This document shows positions 37,611 through 48,227 of a stretch of DNA of 64,000 bases, one piece after another. Position 1 is the stretch's first letter, and each line of letters opens with the position of its first letter. The notes under the pieces are model-generated. The model did no database searches, had not been told where the DNA came from, and worked only from the letters and a program-made list of their open reading frames with translations. Source of the stretch: Stromatinia cepivora (Eukaryota; Ascomycota; Leotiomycetes; Helotiales; Sclerotiniaceae); the NCBI GenBank assembly GCA_014898415.1, contig RCTD01000002.1, positions 1,550,001-1,614,000 on the forward strand. The letters run 5' to 3'. The position numbers and the translations under genes are program-made.

Positions 37611-39816
37611 TGTATTATAATTGAAATTGAATTTTCTTTTTCTTTATTTATAATATTAATAAATTCGAAATCAGAACTTTCTTCTTCTAAAATATTTAAA
37701 TCCTGATTTTTATATTCATCAAAATATTTTAAATTCTTTTGAATATCAATATCCCTAATATTAATTACCTTTTTAATTGTAAAAATATATATTAAAAAGT
37801 TCTTAAAGGATTTAAAACTTATTAATATATCTTTTCGAACCCTAAAATCCATTTTCCCTTTTCGAATTTCTTTATTATTTAATATATAAATAAAAGAATC
37901 TAATATTTTTATATATTCCAAATTAGATTTTTTATTATATATTAATTCGAAAAAAGATGATTTAATAAAACTATTATAGGTTTTATTTTTGATATAAATT
38001 ATAATTTAAATTAAATAAGGCTATAGAAAAAAAGAAATATCTTTTTCTTTGATTAAACATAATAATCTTTCGATTATATATCTATTTAATATTTCGGTTC
38101 TTCCATTTTGGGAATGTGTATATGGACTTATATATTTTGAAATAATCCCATGATTTTTGATGAAAATAGATCATTTATTTGAAAGAAATTCTAAAGCATT
38201 ATTTAGCCTTAATATTTTAATATTAATATTAAATTGAATTTTAATTTGATTATAAAACTTTATTAAAATATTATAAACTTATAATTTAAATTTAATAAGA
38301 TATATTTAAATAGCTTTAATAACCCATTCCATAAAGGTTAAAAAGTATTTTTCATCTTTAATCCCTATAATTCAAAAGGGCCCAGTAATATTTAAACTGA
38401 ATTTTTCGAATTTATTCGATATATCGGGAATATCAGAAGATTCTCGATTTATTATTTGATGGAATTTGCCGAATTTGTATGATTTGTATATATTTAAATC
38501 AGATATATTATTTTCTGATTTAATATTCAAGGATTTAATTAAATAATCCTTATTAATATAATCTAATCTTTTGTATATTAGATTTAAATCGATTTTATTG
38601 ATTAATAACTCTGATTTTTCAGATTCAGAGTTTATGCTTTTGATATATTTAGAATTTATTTTAAAATCTAAATAATAAGTATTATTGATTCAGGGAATTG
38701 TAGTTTTAATATTATACTTTTTGTAGATTAGATTGATTTTATTTTTTGGTGGTATAATATGATTAGCTTAGTTTTTAGTAGCTATTTTATTTGAGTTAAT
38801 TAAGGTTGTAGTTAATTTTGGTATATAATATACTTCTTGAATGATAATTTCTGAATTATTATTAATAATAATTGGAATATCATTTATTCCTTTGATTGAA
38901 GTATTTTCATTCTTGGTTATAATGATATAGTGATTTTCCAATAGTTTATAATTAATAAATCATTCTTTATTAAGATAATAATGTTTTATAGTTCCTGAAT
39001 CTAATATAAATTTGTATTTCGAAATATTGACTGAATTAATTAGTCCAATATTATGATTTACAATCATTAATTGCTTATTTGAAAAAGGGTTCTTTTTATT
39101 CGAATCAGAATTGGATTGTTTATTATTGTTACTCTTATTATTCTTTAATTCAAGGTATTTAATAAAGTATTTAGATTCTAAATAACCCTTTTTCCAGTAA
39201 TAACTATAATAAGGAGTTTTATTATTGTTATTTTTAAAAATAGTCTTATTTGTATTGAAATCTATATTAGATTTCATTCTAACCTTTTCGGATATTAATT
39301 CAGAAAATAAATTATCTAAATCAATATTATTATTATTTTTAATTAATTCTTTAGTTAATTCTTTGTATTTTCAAAAGGCAAAATCATCGAATGAACTAAA
39401 TAGGCCTCTAAAAAAGAACTATATAATAAAGCCTTCGGAATTTCATTTTTCATCGATTTTAAATAGTTATATAATGATTGGATAGAATTAGTATATTCAT
39501 CTATTCCATCAGAATTATAATAATTAGATTCTATTAATTTATTTAGATATCTCTTTATTAATTCTAAGGATGATTCTCCAAATATTTTATTAATAGATTC
39601 CCAAAGGGTTTTAACCGAATTTTTATTTTTAAATCTTTCGACTAATTCGAAGCTAATTATAGATTTAATAACTCTTAAAGCCCTTTTTTCATTTCGAAGA
39701 TATTCAGAGATTCTTTTATTAAATCTAATAGTTAATTCAAAACTATAAGGTTCTTCTTTTTCATTAATATATAATGATTTATTTGAAAGAGTTTCGGAAT
39801 CATCGATATAAGGCAT
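37611..39816 (-). pseudogene. Copia F gag, protease and integrase
   Basis: Gag is open at 39355-39816 (AYLVHSMILPFENTKN end; LVERFKNKNSVKTLWESINKIF), a UBN2-type gag. A zinc-knuckle region and protease are at 38960-39277 (YYSYYWKKGYLESKYF for the C-x2-C-x4-H-x4-C pattern; FILDSGTIKHYY with the DSG active site). The integrase follows at about 38000-38900 with several stops, and the C-terminal linker is open at 37568-37921. Domain order is gag-PR-IN-RT-RH as in Ty1/copia. Confidence 0.87.
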
Positions 39817-40377
39817 AAAACCATTAATTTCAAGGTATAATTTAGTTTTATTTATTTATTCAATATAATTGGACCTCTTTTTCAAGGGTTCTTCTTTAAA
39901 ATTTATACTGGAAATGATTTTTAAGTCTTTATATATAAATTATATAGACTTTTAATCTAATATAAAATTAATACTAATTTTGATGAATTTAGTATTAAAA
40001 TTTTGAATGAATTTCGATTATGATTTGAATTGATATCGAAATTAATTCGATTAAAATTATAAATTAGTCATCTCTTAAATTAGATCTTTATTTTAAACTA
40101 TATAAAATAAACCCTAATTAAACTAGAATACCTTGATATAAAGAAATTGATATATCATCCACTATAAATAATATATAACTTAAATATATCATCTAAAGAC
40201 TTAATTTTATTTATTCAATTAGATTTAGTTTCAGGGATACAGGCCTCAGGATTTATTTTCGTATTTATCAATATAATATCGATATTATATTGATATAGTT
40301 ATATTCGATAGTTCAATAGCTATAATATTATAACTTTAAATCAAACTAATACCCTTTTTAAACTAATTATTTAACTA

Positions 40378-40392
40378 GCCAGACTTATAACC
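40378..40392 (-). other. Primer-binding site of Copia F
   Basis: Minus strand GGTTATAAGTCTGGC. Allowing G-to-A and C-to-T it equals GGTTATGAGCCCGGC or AGC, the complement of the anticodon-loop half of initiator tRNA-Met, a primer type known for Drosophila copia. Confidence 0.6.
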
Positions 40393-40395
40393 TTT

Positions 40396-40924
40396 TGAAA
40401 AAGATTGATAAGTTAATAATAATAAATAATATAATAATAATATTATTCATTATTATTATAATGAAAGATTTAATTATATAATTTAAAAGGGTAATCGAAT
40501 ATATAATAGTTGAAATCAAAATATAAGTATATTGAATATTGAATTTATTTTGCTTATTTTTTCAAAAGAATTCTTTGAAGAAAATCTTCTTATTTATAGT
40601 ATTTGATAAGATTCTATGAAATTCTATAATATTCTATGATTATAAATAAGATCGATTTAAATCGAATCTTATAGAATTATTTTATATGATGAAATGAAAT
40701 AGTAATTAATAATATTTAACCTTAGAAATAAGAAAGTTCTATACGCTTCCATCACATTCTATTCCATTATAAATCATTCTAGTATGATATATGATCGAAA
40801 TTTCATATAATAATAAAATTTAATAATATTAAATTATATTATTAATATATCACGTGATCATATAACCATCGGTTCGGTTAATATTATTAAGTGATTTAAT
40901 AAACTTATAAGAAATTCTTATAAA
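40396..40924 (-). repeat. 5' LTR of Copia F
   Basis: 529 bp, pair of 22730-23258. Confidence 0.88.
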
Positions 40925-41678
40925 ATATATTAAAGGTATAATCAAATATTTAATCAAATGATTAAATTATTTATATACCGAAAATTCATAGGAATTACAA
41001 AAAAACCTTAATTGCCTTAAAAAGTTGGAGGTGTTTTATTAGTAATATTCGGATTTGTTTAGAAAGAAGGAAAATCTATTGAAATAAAGATTGAAGGGTT
41101 TAAAGAAGAATCGAAAACAAAGGAATCATTATTAGGATTAATAATAAAAGTAAACGTCGTTTCCTTTTCCTTTTTCATATATTCATTTTCTCATCGTTAT
41201 TTTTTAATCTCAAACTTTTTAAGAGTTTCAATAGTATAAAGATTATATTAAAGCATTTTTCCTATCTTTTTATACAGAATCCATTGTTGACAATAAAGCT
41301 GAAGGATTTTAGCTATAATCTTTTCTTTCTTACGATAAAGGTGATCTTCTTTGGAATTGATACAAGATTAGTTATTAATAGAATGGTTATATATATTATA
41401 ATAATCATTATCAATATTCTTTATATTCATTACAATATATAGTATTTGGAAGTATTTGATATTCAAGGTTCTTTTTCAAATATCGATTGCATTTGAAAGA
41501 TATAATAATATTTTTTTCTTTGAAACAAAAATAAATATTTTTATAATTAGTAACAGATTTAGAAATATGAATAATGGATATTGTAATAGATAAAAAGAAA
41601 AACATTATGGAAATAATCAAATAGGGAGAATATATTTTATAAATGTTTAGGATAAACGCTAGATTAGAAAGGGGATAG
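40925..41678 (+). pseudogene. Gypsy D chromodomain end and 3' untranslated region
   Basis: Directly after Copia F the plus strand reads KYLIK-stop-LNYLYTENS-x-ELQKNLNCLKKLEVFY, the expected second half of a chromodomain (KYLVKWxGYxxxENSWExxxNLxxxxKLxxF) with W-to-stop lesions. Coding fades after about 41150. The minus-strand openings at 41411-41620 and 41659-41883 are not credible genes. A purine tract AGAAAGGGGATAG ends at 41678. Confidence 0.8.
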
Positions 41679-42020
41679 TATTACGATATTTTATTTTGGT
41701 TATCTGATTAGAAAATATATAATAAAGTATTTCATCAATTCTATCAATTATTATCAATAGGATCAATGGGATTTTATTGCTTTTATTGTTTTTTATTAAT
41801 AGAATTAATAGAACGATAAAGAACAAAGGTCTATATAAAGGAATGGATTTTATTATAATATAAAGTTTTGTATTCAAAAACAATTATTAGTTTCATTATT
41901 ATAGTTACAAGAATTGCAATTAATTACAACCTTATTGAATTCCTACTTGAAGTTTAGTTTAAACCATTTCGAGAGATCTTTAGCCATTTCCACGTGACCC
42001 TAGAGGCAGCTCCCGTAACA
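41679..42020 (+). repeat. 3' LTR of Gypsy D
   Basis: TATTACG (for TGTTACG) to CCCGTAACA, 342 bp, with purine tract in front. Terminal inverted sequence TGTTACG/CGTAACA. No partner in the window, so the left end is inferred from this and from pol. Confidence 0.75.
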
Positions 42021-43439
42021 ATACATACGAAACCCCGAATCGAACGAAATAAACGAAAACCAATATTATTAAGATTCGAAGTCAAAATCAATTATAAATC
42101 GAAAACAAGGAATTTCAATATTCAAAAGAAAATAAAAGATATTGAATAAATTATATACTTTTTATAATATTTGCAAATCTATATTTTCTTTTCAATTATA
42201 GAAAAGAATATATTTTATATTAATAATCATTAATAAAATGTTTCTCCGAATTTTATTTTGAATTTATATTAAAGTTTTTTATAAAAAGAAGAATCGAATA
42301 TAAATATATTTATCAAAAAAAAATATTATATTGAATCGAAATTATAATATACAAACTTTGAAATCCTATTGAAATTAATTATATTGAAGATTATTATATC
42401 GAAATCATTGAAAATTCTATTCTATTTTTAGTACTAATTATATATATATTTTATATTGAATTATGTTTTATAAATACAAAAATAAAAAGAGTTATTAAAA
42501 GGATTAAAACAATATTCAACAACAAATTCGACAATATCGAATTGAATTATTATAATTAATTCATTCAAATAATTCAAAATAAAATAAATTAGAATTAAAA
42601 CAAAGATTTTTCAATAATATTCGATTCGAATCCAAATTCATTAAAGATTATATTATAATTCAAAACTTATCAAAAGAAATTCAACAAATCAACAATACTG
42701 ATTTTATATTGAAACTATGTATTTATAAAAAATTTGAATATAAATACATTCAACAAAAAAATAAATTAATATTATACTAAACAAATATAATTCAATATAA
42801 AATCAGAAATCTAAATCAACGAATTTCATCCAAAACCTTTCAAACAATCAAATACTATTTCGAAAATTTTACATCAATAATATATATTCTATATAAAATT
42901 ATATTATATTGAAAATTCAAATAATAATCTAAATTGAGTTACTAATTATATTAAAATTATATTCAACTATATATTCGAATATATAGAACTTCAAAATTAC
43001 AAAGACTTTATATACAAAGTTTATAATATATTAAATCGATATCGAATCGAAACCTTCAATATTCTATTCGATTATTCAAAAATATTATAAATATATTTAA
43101 TTGAAATAAAATAAGTTATTATTCTTTGATATAAAATAATAATTTATTCTATTCTTATAATTTAATAATAAAATCAAAATTATTATTATAAAAATAAATC
43201 ATTTAATTTATATCTCTAAAATTAAATCTAATTGAATAAATAAAATTCGATCTCTAAAAATTATATTTAAATAATTTTGTTATCCATAAAGAATAATATA
43301 ATAATATATCTTATACAAAGATACTTTAGTTTATTTAAATTCAATATATATTTAATATATTTGAAATTTAAATTAAGAAAAAATGATTCTCTTGAATTAT
43401 CATAAAAAGAATATATAAATAAATACCTAAAAGATTTAA
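42021..43439. other. AT-rich sequence without recognisable gene
   Basis: Strongly RIP-like. It may be the upstream part of Copia I, into which Gypsy D seems to have inserted, but I see no motif that proves it. The minus-strand opening at 43267-43482 is a shadow. Confidence 0.5.
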
Positions 43440-44070
43440 ATTTGGAAAATAGCAATATGATTGTTATTTCTATAAAACTCAAAAATGATTTGAATATAAA
43501 CCTAGAAAAAGTAAATATAAATAATATTAAATGGGCTCAAAAAATAATTGGAAAATTATTATATTTAGTTTTAGACATTAAATGAAATATTGGTTTTGTA
43601 ATATCAAAATTAGCTAAATTCATATCTAATTCTAGCAAAGATTATTTAATTGAAATAAAAAGAATATTCAGATATTTAAAAGGATTTAAATCATTTAAAA
43701 CTATTTATAAAAATAATAATAATAATTTTATAAAAGAATATAATGATATAGATTATATAAAAGATAAAAAATCAATTAGATCAATTAATAATTATATATT
43801 TATATATGGAAATAGGCCAATTAATTGAAAAACTAAATTGTAATCAATAACAATTCAAAATATAGTTTTATCTGAACTAATTTCTATTAATCTAATCGTT
43901 AGAAAAGTTATATATCTTTAAAAAATATTAAAAGAATTAGATTAATATAATCAAAGTATATTTCTATTATATATTAATAATAAAACTGTTATATTCATAT
44001 CAGAAAATCTTATATATTATAATAGAATTAAATATATTAATATTAAATATTATTTAATGAAAGATTTAAT
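43440..44070 (+). pseudogene. Copia I: RT end and RNase H
   Basis: Plus strand reads NINNIKWAQKIIGKLLYLVLDIKWNIGF, then KRIFRYLKGFKSFKTIYK, RSINNYIFIYGNRPINWKTKL and VLSELISINLIVRKVIYL: a copia RT-RNase H junction and RNase H. It is interrupted by element H at 44071 (TSD TTAAT) and resumes at 45962. Confidence 0.82.
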
Positions 44071-44261
44071 TGTGAGAATCATAGCAAAGAATCGGTTAAT
44101 ATTCGAATAACAGTAGGTTTGGTTTTAGAATCAAGACTTTTCATTGCTTTTTTCCAATCGTATTGAAGAATTCTCTATCTATATCAATAAAAACTCTTCA
44201 AACTAGTGTACAATTCGGTCCGTTTCGGCTAGACTTCATTTTGTAATTAAAATTTGTAACA
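44071..44261. repeat. Left LTR of element H
   Basis: 191 bp, starts TGTGAGAATC; the right copy reads TATAAGAATT there. Confidence 0.9.
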
Positions 44262-45436
44262 AAGCCCTTTTTTTCAAAGTTTTCATCCTTGAAAACTTTT
44301 AATATTGAAATGAAATTATTTAAATTGAAATATTCAATCAAAACTAATATTATTCGATGTTATATTATATAGCTTTTCGTAAAACTATTATAAATCCATC
44401 GAAACTCTTTCAATCTTTCCAAATTTCATTAATTCCTATAATAATGAAATTATAATATTTATATCTTTATTTTATAAAATTCAATATCTTTATTTCTTTA
44501 AAAACTCTTTAATATTATTTAAAAACTTTTATATATATATTCAATTTCGATCCATTTTCATTTCGATTTCGATATATTTTCGATGAATATATTTTTGATT
44601 TGAGTTTGATATACTTTCGTTGAATATATTCTCAATTCGAATTCAATATACTTTTGATTAAGATTCGATAGGTTTTCGATAGGTATACTTTCGATAAGTA
44701 TACTTTTGATTTGAATTCAATATATTTTCGATATAATGAATAGAGCATATTGATATCTCTCTTTTTGGATCAATATTTTTATTAATTTCAATGATTTTAT
44801 AGATTTAGTAAATAATAAAAAAAGGGTTTTCAATTTGTTTTTTTCTTTTGAAATCTAAAATATAAAATATCCATTAATATATTAATTCAAATTTATATCA
44901 AAATAATATCTCTAATATAAATATTATTTCATTTTCAATTAATATATTAGCTTTCCAATATAAATCCAATTATTTATAATTAATTTTCATTAATAATCCT
45001 CCAAAATTATACAAAAACTAACTTCACCCCTTCTTTTAAAAAAGATCTAATATTTTATCAAAAAAAGAAACTTTAAATATTCTATAAAAATCCTATTTGA
45101 AAACAGAAATACAATTATTATTATATATAAATTCGTTTATTATACTCTTCAAAAATAATCTCAACTTTAATATCTTCAATTTCAATATCTTCACTTTCAA
45201 TATTTTCAATCTTTCAATAAGATCTCAAGAATTCTTTATATACGTTTCGTTTTTTCGTTCTTTTATTTAAATGATTTATATAATTTAAAAATTCACTTTC
45301 GAATTTTGTAAAATAAAATAGAATTCAATTTGTATATCATATTCATATTTTTCGAATAAATCTTTTCAATTCCTTTTTCTTATTTTCTTGATTTTCTTGA
45401 TTCCAAGGTTTTTTGTAATATTTTTGATAGATTTTC

Positions 45437-45626
45437 GATAATATTCTAAAGGGTTTTTGAAAGCTCATTTCGAAGCCAAATTTGTATATATTTTGAAGAT
45501 AAATTTCGAAGATAAATTTCGAAGATTTTCGATAATATTCCAAAGGGTTTTCGAAGGTTTATTTTGAAACCAAATTCGTATATATTTTGAAGATAAATTT
45601 CGAAGATGAATTTCGAAGAATCTCAA
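45437..45626. repeat. 94-bp tandem duplication inside element H
   Basis: GATAATATTC units start at 45437 and 45531, followed by AAAGGGTTTT(T/C)GAA and GTATATATTTTGAAG in both. The minus strand is open through it and encodes a repeated LRNLSSK peptide, probably by chance. Confidence 0.8.
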
Positions 45627-45764
45627 AAATTCATTTTCTAGACTTGATTCAATAATTTCTTTTTGAAAATCTTTCAATAAAGTTCGAAGACTTTTGTAAA
45701 TCAAAAAATAAGATTATTCCCAAAATTAATCGATAAATTGTTTTCAAAAATGAATAAAAAGAAT

Positions 45765-45956
45765 TATAAGAATTATAATAAAGAATTGATTAATATTCGA
45801 ATAATAATAAATTTGGTTTTAAAATCAAAACTTTTCATTGTTTTTTTCCAATCATATTGAAGAATTCTTTATTTATATCAATGAAAACTCTTCAAACTAA
45901 CGTACAATTCGGCCTGTTTTCGGCTAGTCTTCGTTTCGTAGTTGAGGTTCGTAACA
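45765..45956. repeat. Right LTR of element H
   Basis: 192 bp, ends GGTTCGTAACA, better preserved at this end. Confidence 0.9.
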
Positions 45957-45961
45957 TTAAT

Positions 45962-46110
45962 AAATAAAGATCTAATTAAATTAATATAAATATCAATTAA
46001 TAAACAATTCACAAATGGTTTTACAAAACTATTAAAAAGAATTAAATTATCCAGATTTATTAAAATAATTTAAAATATGAATTAATCTTTTAAATAAATA
46101 TTAATAGTTT
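45962..46110 (+). pseudogene. Copia I RNase H C-terminus
   Basis: Reads NKDLIKLI-x-ISINKQFTNGFTKLLKRIKLSRFIKII, the copia C-terminal 'DxxTKxL' region, continuing 44070 after the TTAAT duplication. Confidence 0.78.
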
Positions 46111-47516
46111 TTGTGAATTTGAGCTATATATAGAAATAATTAGATTTCATTATTTTAATATGAGATTTTGATTATTCTAAGATTGTATATATATCTAATT
46201 TAAGTTTATAATAATAAATATATTGGATTATAATGAATTATTAATAATTTAAAGTGATTTGTTATTATTATATATCAATGATGATTCAAAATGATATAAG
46301 AAGTATATAAATCTATTTTTATATAATTTAGAAAACAAAAATATTTATAATAATAAAGTATTTATTACGAAAGATTGTTGTTGTTATTGAATAATAAATA
46401 ATTCTTATTATTTATTTGATAATATAAAGGCTTATATATATATATACAGAATATATTTATTTCAAATAATAAGAACAATATAATCAATTTGATCAATTAG
46501 ACTAATTAGATTAAATTAATTAAATTGATCAAATAAATTTAATCAATTTATATATATATATTATATTCATTCTGAATGATAAGATTAAAACGATAAACAA
46601 GATCAATTAGGCTATTTTGATCAACTAGATCGATTTGATCAATTTGGTCAATTTGGTCAATTTAGTCAATTAAATCAATTAAATTGATCAAATTGATCTA
46701 ATCAACCAAATCGACCTAATTATTCAATATACGAATACAAATTCGAATTCTATAAATTCATTAGTATATACAAAACTATCAAATTCATAGATATTCGAAT
46801 AAAGAAATCTAAATTAATCGAATACTAGAATTATTCGAAATAAAGAATCTTTATTATATTAATCAAGATCATTGAAATGATAAATCTTTATTCAAATTGA
46901 TAAATAAAAATAAAATATTGATATATAAAAGAACTCAAAAGAGGTATATAGAAAAATTATACTTTCAACATTGAAGATTAAGAATCTATATTTTAATATT
47001 ATATATAATATCATTATATCATTTAATTTTTACTATTATAACTTGATATTTGCTTATTCCATTATAGTCTCTGAGCCATTACTTCCCAATTATAAGGTTT
47101 ATCACCTTCAAATACGTGACCTCCAACAATTAGTAATAACTTCAAAAGTAAATTTAAATCGAAATTATTTTACTCGGTAGAATTTTTAAAGATGTATAAA
47201 CGAAATTAAATCATTTATAACTTCTTCAAATTTCGATTAAAATTAATATAATTTTATATAGCTATTTATTAACAAATAATATATATTTATATATATTTTA
47301 TAAAATTTAGAAGAATATTGATAAAATAATCGTTTATCAAAATTAATAAGTTTGAATTTTTGATTATATTTATTACAAATCGAATATTTAATAATTTAAA
47401 TAGGAATATCTTATCGAAATTTTAATATTTTATTTATTAGATTATAAACTTTCGATATATATCTTTAGACTTTTTTAATTCTTATTTTTGATTAAATTAT
47501 TCAAAATTGACATTCA
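46111..47516. other. AT-rich non-coding sequence, possible Copia I 3' end
   Basis: Includes the GATCAA-type repeat at 46480-46710. A less mutated patch at 47060-47130 ends ACGTGACCTCCAACA, which looks like an LTR terminus, but no partner is visible. No credible gene. Confidence 0.55.
46480..46710. repeat. TTGATCAA/TTGGTCAA minisatellite
   Basis: Repeats such as CAATTTGGTCAATTTGGTCAA and AAATTGATCAAATTGATC, the same motif class as at 24300 and 32220. Confidence 0.75.
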
Positions 47517-47682
47517 TGTTAACTTTTGGTGCAGGAAGTAGTAGCATTATTGATTATGTAGGTTGAACTAAGGATCCATTATTCTAATAGAAATAGAATT
47601 AAGGTTATTCCCAAATATAGTCTGTATATTATTATAATCATATAATTTTAATTTTAATTCTATAATAGTTTCATTTTCAATA
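47517..47682 (-). repeat. 3' LTR of Copia A3
   Basis: 166 bp, moderately RIP-mutated. Confidence 0.92.
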
Positions 47683-48056
47683 CTCCTTTATTGAGGATAT
47701 CTTATTCGATTCTTTTAAATTATTAATCCTAATATTTTCTTGAATTTTTTGAAAGCAATTTTTATACAAAACTTTATTATTTTATTAACAATTATATTAT
47801 ATATATTGATATAATTAGTAGCGATTTTCTCCTTTTTTGTTAAATTTTTGATAAAGTAATAATTGATATTTATATATTTGGATCGTTTATGTAAATATGA
47901 ATTCTTAATTAAAATTAAAGTATTTTAATTATTACTAAATATTTGAATTATATTTTTGTTTTTTTTAATATAATTTAATTTAAATAGATCTTTGAATATT
48001 TATATAATCTATTTTTTTTATTTGATAAACATTATTATTGTAATATATTCTGATTC

Positions 48057-48222
48057 TGTTAACTTTTGGTGCAGGAAGTAGTAGTATTGTTGACTATGTA
48101 GGTTGAACTAAGGATCTATAATTCTAGTAGGAATAGAATTGAGGTTATCCCCAAATATGGTCTGTGCACCATTGTGGTCTCGTGACCTCAATTCTAATCC
48201 TATGATGGCCTCATTTCCAACA
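48057..48222 (-). repeat. Solo LTR of the Copia A family, nearly RIP-free
   Basis: 166 bp, TGTTAAC to CCAACA, with perfect target duplication GATTC (48052-48056, 48223-48227). The unoccupied site is seen in A2 near 12610-12625. It is the least mutated family member in the window. Confidence 0.95.
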
Positions 48223-48227
48223 GATTC

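Larger units (their letters stand above)
22730..40924 (-). mobile_element. Copia F, nested in Gypsy D; carries Copia E and Gypsy G
   Basis: Two 529-bp LTRs (22730-23258 and 40396-40924) flank a minus-strand copia polyprotein split by two later insertions; net length about 5.7 kb. On the minus strand the purine run AAAGGGG lies directly before the 3' LTR (+ strand 23259-23265) and the primer-binding sequence GGTTATAAGTCTGGC lies beside the 5' LTR (40378-40392). The Gypsy D chromodomain reads across the outer ends, confirming the insertion. I could not settle the target duplication. Confidence 0.88.
44071..45956. mobile_element. Element H: small non-autonomous LTR element (1.9 kb)
   Basis: LTRs of 191-192 bp (44071-44261 TGTGAG to GTAACA; 45765-45956) and perfect target duplication TTAAT (44066-44070, 45957-45961). 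The 1.5-kb interior has no RT or integrase. It holds a segment at about 44870-45010 resembling 61640-61780 of Gypsy J (minus strand LYNxxGLLxxIxYKxLDLYWKANILI), short TTTTCGATxxxTATA repeats at 44560-44730, and a 94-bp tandem duplication. Confidence 0.9.

Noticed and set aside
46971..47180. 69-codon ORF with SEPLLPNYKVYHLQIRDLQQ as a gene
   Set aside because: The less mutated patch ends like an LTR terminus (CCTCCAACA) and the N-terminal half is plain AT-rich sequence; better explained as an LTR remnant without visible partner.
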